Shown: piece after piece, positions 17,801 through 25,059 of the stretch
How the letters are laid out: each line of letters opens with the position of its first letter
Position numbering within the stretch: the stretch's first letter is position 1
Source: an uncultured Mycoplasmatota bacterium
Lineage (GTDB): Bacteria; Bacillota_I; Bacilli_A; RF39; UBA660
Assembly: GCA_900553395.1 (NCBI GenBank)
Contig: USDJ01000011.1
Span: forward strand, 1 to 42,086
DNA length: 42,086 bases
Direction: 5' to 3'
Notes under the pieces: generated by a model
The model's database searches: none
The model's input: only the letters and a program-made list of their open reading frames with translations
Told to the model about the DNA's origin: nothing
Position numbers and translations under genes: made by a program

Positions 17801-19422
17801 TCACTTAACTTATTAATTTGTTCAATTCTTAATTTAAAAGCCTCTTCTAAATAAGTAGATACCTCTTTATACTCATCTGCATTAGTAGCAAAAAATCTCT
17901 TAGTTTTATCTTCACTCCAAATATGAGGTAAAAATTTAGCAAAATCCCATCGGTTTTCATTTTGACTATTTGTAAAAATTGCTATTTTAAGATCTGTTGC
18001 GCTATGAAGCGCTAAAATCTGTGTAAGTATACTATTCATATAAGCCGTACTATAAGAACAATTGAATACAAATGCTAATATAGTTTGATTATCTATATCA
18101 ACGGTAACTGGAACATCAATAAGTTTTTGAGAACTCTTATCAACTTCATATACCATAGATAAGAGATTATCAACACTTAATGAAAACCTTTCTTTTGGAG
18201 CATTGACCTTAACATAAGAGTCTATATTTCCAATACCAAGTCTAACTCTCAAAAAATCTTCATCGCTTATATCTCTAAACCAAAAACGTCTACCTTTATT
18301 TAAGATAATATCGTAGCATTCCTTACTTGATAAATTGTTTTCTTTAATTATTTGAGTTTGTTTCTTTAATGAATATTGTATTTTTTCTTCTATACCATCT
18401 AAGTAAGCCTTATATTTAGTTTGTCTTTCTTTTTCTCTCCTCTTTTGTCTTCTTTTCTCATAAGCTCTTATTATTCTAGGCATAACAAGACCACCTATAA
18501 GCATTGAAACACACATAACAATCTGAGGAATCAATTGTGTTATATCTCTTCCTTGATTCAATGAATTAATTACGTTATATATCATAATTCCTGAAGAAGC
18601 AAACATAGTAAAACTTGTTCCTATTGTAAGTATAAATGGTAATTCTTCTTGTTCACCACCACCAGGTGGAGCATCTATATCTATTTGTTCTACATCTATT
18701 ATAGGCACTAAGCGTGGTATATGGTAAAAATAATCGTCTTCATCATATAAATCAACATTAGAATCTTCATCACTTACTGGAGTATATTTAGTATTATCCG
18801 AAACATCTAACTGTTCATATGCAGATATACCAGTAACTGCAACTGCCTGCTTAGGATTATTTATCTTAAAGAAAGTTTGCATCCATATTATTTTAAGTCC
18901 ATTTATAAATATAACATCACCGACATTAAGTTTAGCTGTAAGTATTCTTTCTCCATTTATATAGGTTTTATATCTCTCATCAGCACTTCCTGCTACATAC
19001 CAATTATTATTTACAAATTTAATTTCTGCGTGAATTTCGCCAACTAAGGAATTTCTATAAGATATATTACATCCACTAGATGATCCTATAGTGATACTAG
19101 TTAAATTATTAACGGCTAATTCATACTCTTCTGTTTCTTTGCTTGGAAGTGAAAATAATGTAACGATTTCTTCTTGACCCAATACTTTTAGAAAATGATA
19201 ATCATAGTTTTCAAGTATAACGTCACTAACCAAAACAGAATTATCCATTATATTTATGTTACCATTGCTTTTTAGTTTCCATTTATCGTCACTTGCTTCA
19301 ACTGTAACATAGTTTTCATTTTTATTATTGTTTCCTTTATAAGGTATCAAAAAAGAATCTTCCACCTTCTCAGGAAGATTAAATTTAGTTATTTTGTATT
19401 TATCTAATATAAATATCTTCAC
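14812..19422 (-). CDS. essC: EssC/YukB type VIIb secretion ATPase
   Basis: 1536-aa central motor and channel subunit. Two N-terminal FHA-like domains (about 1-180; TIGSSSGCNISYRNSLVGEIH), two membrane spans near 265-315, then FtsK/SpoIIIE-type domains. D1 has Walker A GSTGSGKSE (Lys about 732) and Walker B LFIISDE. D2 has GQGGSGKEN (Lys about 1078), Glu where Ser/Thr is expected, and its Walker B position reads IVTIINGYEN without Asp-Glu. D3 (from about 1310) has no P-loop. GTG 19422 with AGGT upstream is preferred; GTG 19434 is possible. No EssA, EssB or EsaA gene adjoins it. Confidence 0.92.
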   Translation of the reverse strand: MKIFILDKYKITKFNLPEKVEDSFLIPYKGNNNKNENYVTVEASDDKWKLKSNGNINIMDNSVLVSDVILENYDYHFLKVLGQEEIVTLFSLPSKETEEYELAVNNLTSITIGSSSGCNISYRNSLVGEIHAEIKFVNNNWYVAGSADERYKTYINGERILTAKLNVGDVIFINGLKIIWMQTFFKINNPKQAVAVTGISAYEQLDVSDNTKYTPVSDEDSNVDLYDEDDYFYHIPRLVPIIDVEQIDIDAPPGGGEQEELPFILTIGTSFTMFASSGIMIYNVINSLNQGRDITQLIPQIVMCVSMLIGGLVMPRIIRAYEKRRQKRREKERQTKYKAYLDGIEEKIQYSLKKQTQIIKENNLSSKECYDIILNKGRRFWFRDISDEDFLRVRLGIGNIDSYVKVNAPKERFSLSVDNLLSMVYEVDKSSQKLIDVPVTVDIDNQTILAFVFNCSYSTAYMNSILTQILALHSATDLKIAIFTNSQNENRWDFAKFLPHIWSEDKTKRFFATNADEYKEVSTYLEEAFKLRIEQINKLSDDEANNEDDSRKKKFKACPPYYLIITDDYKSIKNLPIIEQISRSNINYGFSMLTISNNMKNLPNKCEKFIEIGEKESCILEKKLSSQSQIVFTNEYEKNLDMNLISIKLSNVPILTKDALTQLPSSLSFLEMYGVSKIEQLNILNRWQTNNPVSSLSTPIGVHADGEQFKLDLHEKFHGPHGLIAGSTGSGKSEFIITYILSMCVNYHPYEVQFVLIDYKGGGLAGAFENKETGVKIPHLVGTITNLDTAEMNRTLVSISSELKRRQKKFNEVKDKLNESTIDIYKYQKFYREGLIDEPMAHLFIISDEFAELKSQQPAFLSELVSTARIGRSLGVHLILATQKPSGVVNDQIWSNSKFKVCLKVQDRGDSMEMLKRPEAASIKEAGRFYLQVGYDDYFDIGQSGWGGAKYVPTDKIIKKVDDSISYVSNTGDVIKSVNDIAKKESNEDLGEQLTNIVKYIYNLAKKENIVTDKMWLDKIPDEIFINDIKAKYDYKPTPYFINPVIGEYDNPASQQQGILNLNLQNNGVIYGQGGSGKENLITTILWSSIVEHTPDEVNFYVIDCGAETLKMFYKMPHVGEVMTVDEKDKIIDTFNMLFKEIERRKDEYADYAGNYVNYCENSGKKDPLIVTIINGYENFTESHGKLSDQVQTLYRDGYKYGITFLISCISASTIRGKMLQSFSEKITLQMPNNDDYRAVLPAPRGLIPSKAFGRGLVKKDDTAYEFQTAYITDPKNISNTIREASKKLNEAYTTRARKIPTVPSVVTLNDFKELNISLNEFPIGYDILKKEPYNYDLLKNKFTVIVSEDMQNRLDFSHALIKQLNSIQNVKIKVVDFVEVYGEQVEGIDVIHSNYDNAIVEINNEIAREATQQTINFYIIVGIGEFESELSDSGKQILNNLMMLSSAFQKSYFIFIDNYSSYKKLQIVDWYKSQVDNSNGIWLGQNISSQRAFNVSNIGMDIRSLSFPHLGFAIEKTNFRVIKYMVEQEGETHEE

Positions 19423-19450
19423 GTTACCTACCACTTTCTACTCTAAATAA

Positions 19451-19479
19451 ATTATACAAAAAAAAACTATATTTTACAA
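19451..19479 (-). promoter_or_regulatory. Promoter of essC-yukD, inside the preceding terminator
   Basis: Minus strand: -35 TTGTAA (19474-19479), 17-base spacer, -10 TATAAT (19451-19456). The -35 box is in the loop of the hairpin at 19457-19488. Confidence 0.65.
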
Positions 19480-19488
19480 TAGTTTTTT
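19457..19488 (-). terminator. Terminator after the DUF5305-like gene
   Basis: Perfect 10-bp stem AAAAAACTAT/ATAGTTTTTT with an 8-base loop, continuing into a T9 run on the minus strand. Confidence 0.8.
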
Positions 19489-19502
19489 ATATAATTTATT
19501 TT

Positions 19503-20618
19503 CTAAAATACATTATCTAATTTTTCCTTAATATCAATTTTCTTTCTTATATCACTAACTTTTAATCTATACACATATAATATTTTAGTATTGCTTGGGA
19601 TAATAAAGTAAGCACCCGTTTTATCACTATTTTCTTTCATAAGTATAGGCTGTTTAATTGTATCCCTTATTTCTAGCATATCAGTAAACGTACTAACCTT
19701 TAGCAATTGATAATCTTTAAAATCAAAGTTATTATCAATAATTTGAATATATGAACTATAATTATTTAAAATTTTCTTTAGTTCTCTTTCATATATATTC
19801 TCAGCCGTTCTAGTATTTATTTCGAATTTTACTAAAATTATAACTAACCCAACATCGATTATTCCAAATATAACTCCTAAAATTATAAATATAAAATTGT
19901 TATGATAAATATTTTTGCACTGCATAACATTATTTTCTGTATTAACTAAATCGTCTCCAAGCTCTATTGCCACAGTCTTAGTTGTAAGAGGGATAGAAAG
20001 AGTCATAACAGATTCTTGAACATCATCATCTTCAAAGTCCTCGCAAGATCCAATAACCTTAATGTACATATTTATATTTAGTGTACTAATAGTATTATCA
20101 AGTCCATAAACATTTATGAAGTTTTTTATAAGATTATTATAATAATTATAATCTATCTTTACATCTTCTTCTATAACAAATTCATTTAAATTTGTACTTT
20201 TTTCAGTTTGATCTACAAGTAATTTATTTGTATTAAATAATGTGTTATCAGTATCCTTTTCTTTAACTAAAACATCTGCTTCTATTCTATAAGAATACTT
20301 ATACTCAATATTTTTTTCCTTCAAAGATAATTTGTAATTAAAATTAGCACTTATATAATTAATTAAACTAGCTATATATTGCTTTCCAGAACCTAAGTAA
20401 TTATCAGAAAAGAAATCATTTTCATTTAAATAAACCTTATAATCTATTTTACTCTTTTCATCATATTTTACATACTGCTTTTTATTTCTCTCATTATATA
20501 TTAGAAAAAAGGATAAAGTAATAATTGAAACTATGATAATAGCGCCAATAAAAGATAATACAGTATTTCTTCTTTTAGCTTGATCAGATAATAATGCATT
20601 AACTTGATTTTTCTTCAT
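19503..20618 (-). CDS. DUF5305-like membrane protein
   Basis: 371 aa: basic N-terminus, one span (about 20-42), a large extracytoplasmic beta-rich domain (45-245), a second span (about 248-268) and a C-terminal cytoplasmic part of about 100 residues. This topology and its place beside a SipW-type signal peptidase fit DUF5305 proteins, whose function is unknown. Start 20618 follows GGAGGGTAGAGTT. It follows the peptidase gene by 19 bases, so these are one operon, ended by a strong terminator before essC. Confidence 0.6.
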   Translation of the reverse strand: MKKNQVNALLSDQAKRRNTVLSFIGAIIIVSIITLSFFLIYNERNKKQYVKYDEKSKIDYKVYLNENDFFSDNYLGSGKQYIASLINYISANFNYKLSLKEKNIEYKYSYRIEADVLVKEKDTDNTLFNTNKLLVDQTEKSTNLNEFVIEEDVKIDYNYYNNLIKNFINVYGLDNTISTLNINMYIKVIGSCEDFEDDDVQESVMTLSIPLTTKTVAIELGDDLVNTENNVMQCKNIYHNNFIFIILGVIFGIIDVGLVIILVKFEINTRTAENIYERELKKILNNYSSYIQIIDNNFDFKDYQLLKVSTFTDMLEIRDTIKQPILMKENSDKTGAYFIIPSNTKILYVYRLKVSDIRKKIDIKEKLDNVF

Positions 20619-20637
20619 AACTCTACCCTCCTATTTT

Positions 20638-21780
20638 TTATGAAAATAATTTTCTCAACCACAACGTTGGATAACCAATATATTTAATTTTAAGCTTTAC
20701 GAGGCCATATATTTTATCTTCTAAAATATATCCACTATCTTGGATTTTATTAGCATCTCCCTTAGTATAGTATCTATATTCTCCATTAACCTTTTTTATT
20801 TCAATAACTCTATGAACTGTTTCTATTCCATTATAATCAAAAATAATTACTTGACCTTTTTTAATAGTTTGTTCATTATATTTTTCAAAAATAACCGCAT
20901 CTCCCATATTAATAGTGCCAGTCATACTTCTAGATCCTATTACTAATATTCCATATCTAAATTGACAAGATATAAGCATAATAAGCAAGGTCACTATTAC
21001 TAGTAAAATGGTATTTTTTATAACTTCTTTTTTTCTATCACTATATGTTACTACAAAATCATTTTTAGAATAAAACTTATCCAAAACTATATACATGATA
21101 TAAGGATATAGCATTCTCAAAAAAGATTTAAAAAATATATAAACACTAGGTATTATTGGAATAATATATATAAATAAAATTGTAATCAATCTATAAATAA
21201 TAATTCCATATTCACCATATCTACTAGAAGTATAATTATAAAACAAGTTACAAGAAAGTGAAGCAAAAAGTACAAAACCTAAAGCTATTAAAAAATCCGA
21301 TAAATTTGTTAAGTCATAAATTCCAGTATAGATAAGTAAATCTATCAAAACCATTGAAATATATGTAAGTAATATAGATAAATTAACTTGTCTTTTCAAA
21401 AAGAAAATTTTAACTTCTTGTGATAGAAATATCATTCTAATTTTTTCTGATGAAATTATAATTATACTAAGTGGTATTATAAATTTAAATATAGTCCAAA
21501 ATGAAATTAATGTTTTTGAATGCTCAAATCCAAAATATAATCCCATCATATAAAATACACCTAAATAAATAAAAGCAAATATTGTCATAAGTATTATGAC
21601 AGATTTTTTATAAATCGAAGTAATCTTTCTTTTTTTTAAGATAAAACTACTTAAAATCATATATGAAAATATTATTAACGCTAAAATACTTCTTTTCATA
21701 TTTGGCGCAATGAGAGCAAAGGAAAGTATTATGATTAAAGAAACTTGTAAAATTAAAGCCTTTAAGTTTTCTTTTTTCAT
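20638..21780 (-). CDS. Signal peptidase I, SipW/ER type, with multi-span N-terminus
   Basis: 380 aa. The first 260 residues hold about eight membrane spans; the peptidase domain follows with GSRSMTGTINMGDAVIF (catalytic Ser), ETVHRVIE (catalytic His in place of the Lys of Gram-negative enzymes) and YTKGDANKIQDSG (Asp box). The Ser-His form is that of SipW, which in Bacillus processes TasA and TapA. A TasA-like protein with a SipW-type signal peptide is encoded immediately upstream, so it is the likely substrate. Start 21780 follows AAAGGAGGATACAT. Confidence 0.85.
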   Translation of the reverse strand: MKKENLKALILQVSLIIILSFALIAPNMKRSILALIIFSYMILSSFILKKRKITSIYKKSVIILMTIFAFIYLGVFYMMGLYFGFEHSKTLISFWTIFKFIIPLSIIIISSEKIRMIFLSQEVKIFFLKRQVNLSILLTYISMVLIDLLIYTGIYDLTNLSDFLIALGFVLFASLSCNLFYNYTSSRYGEYGIIIYRLITILFIYIIPIIPSVYIFFKSFLRMLYPYIMYIVLDKFYSKNDFVVTYSDRKKEVIKNTILLVIVTLLIMLISCQFRYGILVIGSRSMTGTINMGDAVIFEKYNEQTIKKGQVIIFDYNGIETVHRVIEIKKVNGEYRYYTKGDANKIQDSGYILEDKIYGLVKLKIKYIGYPTLWLRKLFS

Positions 21781-21819
21781 ATGTATCCTCCTTTACCTAC
21801 ATTCCACCAAGTATAAATA

Positions 21820-22317
21820 TTAAGCACTCTTTGGTGCAGCAGTTAAATCAACCTTAATATTAGCAGTAGAATCATCTACAGATACTGGAGTCTTTATCAA
21901 TTTAACAGTTACTGTTACAGTAGCAGTTCCACCAGCTTTTACATCAACTGCTGTATTATCCACACTAGTAGTAACTTCAAAATAATCAGATTTATCATTT
22001 GTTATTGAAGCTTTAGAAACACTAGCATCAACATCAGTTTCTTCATTTTTAATAGTATAAGTAGCTGTTACTGGCGTATTTAATACTAAATCTTTTACAT
22101 TGATTTGAGCACTAAGAGATCCATCTGTAGCAGTAGCTGTTACATTTTTACCAGATACATCTGTAGTACCATTAAATGATACTTTTAAAGTTGCACCTTT
22201 TACTGCTGCAGTACCTGTAATATCTAATCCTACATTACTAACTACGGCATAACCAACACCTAAAATGCCTACTAATACTAACAATCCTAAAGTTAGAAGT
22301 GATTTTTGTTTTTTCAT
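21820..22317 (-). CDS. TasA/camelysin-like secreted protein with SipW-type signal peptide
   Basis: 165 aa. The signal peptide reads MKKQKSLLTLGLLVLVGILG then VGYAVVSNVGLDITGTA, the pattern of SipW-dependent signal peptides. The mature part is Thr/Val/Ala-rich and beta-type, with alternating residues as in TasA, CalY and other fibre or surface proteins. It would be cleaved by the neighbouring signal peptidase. Start at ATG 22317 behind AAAGGGGGTGAAATC; an upstream in-frame ATG at 22386 is rejected because it has no ribosome site and adds an unrelated lead. Could be a matrix fibre, minor pilin-like or wall protein. Confidence 0.8.
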   Translation of the reverse strand: MKKQKSLLTLGLLVLVGILGVGYAVVSNVGLDITGTAAVKGATLKVSFNGTTDVSGKNVTATATDGSLSAQINVKDLVLNTPVTATYTIKNEETDVDASVSKASITNDKSDYFEVTTSVDNTAVDVKAGGTATVTVTVKLIKTPVSVDDSTANIKVDLTAAPKSA

Positions 22318-22400
22318 GATTTCACCCCCTTTACTGCAAAACAAATAGAATAAAACAACTTGAGTACTTATACTCGCCGGAAGCATATTCTATATAGACA

Positions 22401-22406
22401 ATTATA
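22401..22406 (-). promoter_or_regulatory. Possible -10 box for the TasA-like operon
   Basis: TATAAT on the minus strand, 84 bases before the start codon and just after the ffh terminator; no good -35. The leader contains a small palindrome GAGTATAAGTACTC. Confidence 0.3.
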
Positions 22407-22420
22407 TATCAATTAAAACA

Positions 22421-22463
22421 AAAAATCTACATTTTTTGCAAAATATCACTTAAATGTAGATTT
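22421..22463 (-). terminator. Terminator of ffh
   Basis: 12-bp stem AAATCTACATTT/AAATGTAGATTT (22452-22463 with 22423-22434), 17-base loop, then T residues on the minus strand. Confidence 0.75.
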
Positions 22464-22477
22464 AAAAAGATTCTTTA

Positions 22478-23782
22478 TTAAAATGGCATTTTCATTTTTC
22501 CATTTTTTAACCCTTTCATCATAGATTTCATTTGGTCGAATTGTTTTAATAATCTGTTAACTTCTTCAACGCTTCTAGCAGAGCCTTTTGCTATTCTTTG
22601 CTTTCTAGTCGCTTTTAATACTTCAGGATGGGTTCTTTCATATGGAGTCATTGAAAGAATTATAGCTTCTATATGTGCCATATCTTTTGGATCTATTTTA
22701 ACACTCTTCAATTCTTTTGGAACACCAGGAATCATCTTAATAAGATTTTCTAATGGACCAAGCTTTTTTATCTGTTTAAATGTACTTAGAAAATCTTCTA
22801 AATCAAATTTTCCCTGTTCCATTTTCTTTGCTGTTTTTTTTGCTTCATCCTCATCTATTACAGCTTCTGCCTTTTCTATCATGGTCATAATATCGCCCAT
22901 GCCTAGTATACGAGTAGCCATTCTTTCTGGATAAAATTCATCTAATCCATCCATTTTTTCACTTACACCTATAAACTTTATTGGTACTTGAGTTAAGTGC
23001 CTTATAGAAAGAGCAGCTCCACCTCTTGTATCACCATCTAGTTTTGTAAGTATAGCACCGGTAAGCTTTAATTCATTATTAAATCCTTCTATTACGTTTA
23101 TAGCATCCTGACCTACCATACTATCTAAAACTAATAAAGTTTCGTTGGGATTAACATTAGATTCAATATTTTTTAGCTCATTCATTAAATTTTCATCTAT
23201 ATGAAGGCGTCCTGCAGTATCTATCAAAACATAATCAAATTTATTTTCTTTAGCATATTTTACTGCATTTGAAGCTATTTCTACTGGGTCTTTATGCCCT
23301 TCTTCATACACTTCTATATTAAGCTCTTTGCCTAATGTTTTTAACTGATCTATAGCAGCAGGACGATAAACATCACAAGCTACTAATAAAGGATTTTTTT
23401 TATATTTTTTTCTAAGTAATAAAGCAAGCTTTCCTATAGTAGTTGTTTTACCACTACCTTGAAGTCCTACTAACATAAGTATACTAGGATTTCCACCAGT
23501 ATATAGGTTTGCTTTCTCTCCACCTAGTAAATCTACTAATTCATCTTTTAGAATTTTTATAAATTGTTCACCAGGTTTTAAACTCTTAGTAACTTCCTCT
23601 CCTAATGCTTTTTCTTTAACATTATTTATAAATTCCTTTACTACTTTATAGTTAACATCTGCTTCAAGTAAAGCAAGTCTTACTTCTCTTATAACATCAC
23701 TAATGTTGTCTTCAGTAATTTTACCATACCCTTTAATTTTATTTACAGCAGATTGTAATCTATCTCCTAAACTCTCAAACAT
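22478..23782 (-). CDS. ffh: Signal recognition particle protein Ffh
   Basis: 434-aa SRP54 GTPase that binds signal sequences on nascent chains. N domain (1-85), G domain with GLQGSGKTTTIGKLA near 108, DVYRPAAIDQL near 138, DTAGRLHIDENLM near 188 and TKLDGDTRGG near 246, then the M domain (about 295-434), which ends in a Met-rich tail (QFDQMKSMMKGLKNGKMKMPF region). Start 23782 follows TAGGTGATAAA. A terminator lies just upstream, so it is separate from the SGNH/HerA genes despite being part of the ftsY-ylxM-ffh neighbourhood. Confidence 0.97.
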   Translation of the reverse strand: MFESLGDRLQSAVNKIKGYGKITEDNISDVIREVRLALLEADVNYKVVKEFINNVKEKALGEEVTKSLKPGEQFIKILKDELVDLLGGEKANLYTGGNPSILMLVGLQGSGKTTTIGKLALLLRKKYKKNPLLVACDVYRPAAIDQLKTLGKELNIEVYEEGHKDPVEIASNAVKYAKENKFDYVLIDTAGRLHIDENLMNELKNIESNVNPNETLLVLDSMVGQDAINVIEGFNNELKLTGAILTKLDGDTRGGAALSIRHLTQVPIKFIGVSEKMDGLDEFYPERMATRILGMGDIMTMIEKAEAVIDEDEAKKTAKKMEQGKFDLEDFLSTFKQIKKLGPLENLIKMIPGVPKELKSVKIDPKDMAHIEAIILSMTPYERTHPEVLKATRKQRIAKGSARSVEEVNRLLKQFDQMKSMMKGLKNGKMKMPF

Positions 23783-23809
23783 TTTATCACCTACAAATTA
23801 TTATATAAT

Positions 23810-23837
23810 AAAAAATGTTTAAAAGTAAACATTTTTT
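23810..23837 (-). terminator. Terminator after the SGNH-hydrolase gene
   Basis: Perfect 12-bp stem AAAAAATGTTTA/TAAACATTTTTT with a 4-base loop, then TATT on the minus strand. It overlaps the stop region of the SGNH gene. Confidence 0.75.
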
Positions 23838-25041
23838 ACAAACAATTATTTATAATAATATCGTGAATTTTTTTATTTGTACTAGAATTATAATGCAATC
23901 CGTCAGAACTATTACTTGAAGAAGCTGAAATGCTACTTGCAGTATCACAATACTTTAGATTTGAAATTTTAGAAGAATTTATTTTTGATTTCATTTCTTC
24001 GTTAAACGCATTAACTCCTGCCACTTTAGCATAGTGATTCTTAGTCTCTCTAACTGGATTAACAGATACAAATATTACATTATGATTTTTCCAAGTTGTA
24101 GTTGCTAACTCAGAAACCTTATTATAATATTTATCAGCTGCAGACTTACCATTAGATGAAGAAGTTAATCCATCATTTACTCCCATAAGTATTATTATAT
24201 TATGCTTCTCACTTGATATTTTAGAATTTACATATGGTAGCGCTGTTGAAGTAAACCAATTATATGACCTACTACCCTGCGCTACATAAGTATCATTACC
24301 ATCTACTTTTGCTCCATTAGTATCGTATGAACAAAGTCTAGCATCTATGTTTAGCATAGCTCCACACATTTGAACTGTTCTAGAATCACCTACTAATATA
24401 TTTTTTTTAGCTTTACTAGTATTACTTCCTGAGTTGGACCCGTGTCCAGAATTAGATCCATTATTTGATCCAGAGTTAGAATTATTTCCAGAGTTTGAGT
24501 TATTATTTGAACCTGAATTAGAGCCACTACTATTTGGAACATTTACAGGGTCTGTACTACCACTAGGATTTGGTTTTACATTGGCACCAGGATTAGTAGA
24601 AGAATTATTATTGGTACTATTATCTTTACTAGATATTTCAGAACAATTTTTACACGTTCCATTTAAAAAGCAATCCATACATTCTGAAATATTACCACTA
24701 CTTGAATCTGCTACTAGACTTATTATAAACTTAACTATAACTACAATGAAAAATATAAGTACCGCTATTATAAGTCTTTTAACAAATACTTTTTGATTTT
24801 TCTTTATTTCATCGTCTTTTTGTGACGTCATACCTTTTATTAAATCTATTGACCCCATTACAACAAGTATTACTGGAACAGCTATTTGAACTATAGTCAT
24901 AATATAACTTGTTAATTCTGGAATCTTTTTTGGTATTCTAGTTACATTTCCACAATCACAATAAGTTCGTGCCATAGCACTACTTACTGGAAATAGAAAC
25001 AAAAGCGCTAATAACAATATAATTTTTTTATGCTTTTTCAC
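23836..25041 (-). CDS. Membrane-anchored SGNH hydrolase with pilin-like (TrbC/VirB2-type) N-terminus
   Basis: 401 aa in three parts. Residues 1-25 are a signal peptide; 40-115 hold two hydrophobic segments around a basic loop (DLIKGMTSQKDDEIKKNQK), as in TrbC/VirB2-type proteins. A Cys-rich patch (CMDCFLNGTCKNC) and a Ser/Asn/Gly linker (about 135-210) follow. The C-terminal 190 residues form an SGNH esterase: VGDSRTVQ (Ser), QGSRSYNW (Gly), LMGVNDG (Asn), DGLHYN (Asp, His). It should act on an O-acyl group outside the cell, perhaps in wall or surface polymer. Start is GTG 25041. It follows the HerA gene by 18 bases. Confidence 0.78.
   Translation of the reverse strand: MKKHKKIILLLALLFLFPVSSAMARTYCDCGNVTRIPKKIPELTSYIMTIVQIAVPVILVVMGSIDLIKGMTSQKDDEIKKNQKVFVKRLIIAVLIFFIVVIVKFIISLVADSSSGNISECMDCFLNGTCKNCSEISSKDNSTNNNSSTNPGANVKPNPSGSTDPVNVPNSSGSNSGSNNNSNSGNNSNSGSNNGSNSGHGSNSGSNTSKAKKNILVGDSRTVQMCGAMLNIDARLCSYDTNGAKVDGNDTYVAQGSRSYNWFTSTALPYVNSKISSEKHNIIILMGVNDGLTSSSNGKSAADKYYNKVSELATTTWKNHNVIFVSVNPVRETKNHYAKVAGVNAFNEEMKSKINSSKISNLKYCDTASSISASSSNSSDGLHYNSSTNKKIHDIIINNCL
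24417..24545 (-). repeat. Low-complexity Ser/Asn/Gly linker
   Basis: Degenerate tandem units encoding NSGSN/GSNS between the Cys-rich patch and the SGNH domain. Likely an extracellular spacer. Confidence 0.75.
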
Positions 25042-25059
25042 GTATGATCATCTCCTAGT

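Noticed and set aside
22318..22423. Riboswitch in the leader of the TasA-like operon
   Set aside because: The leader has a small palindrome and A/T-rich repeats, but I could not match any known aptamer core or conserved pairing.
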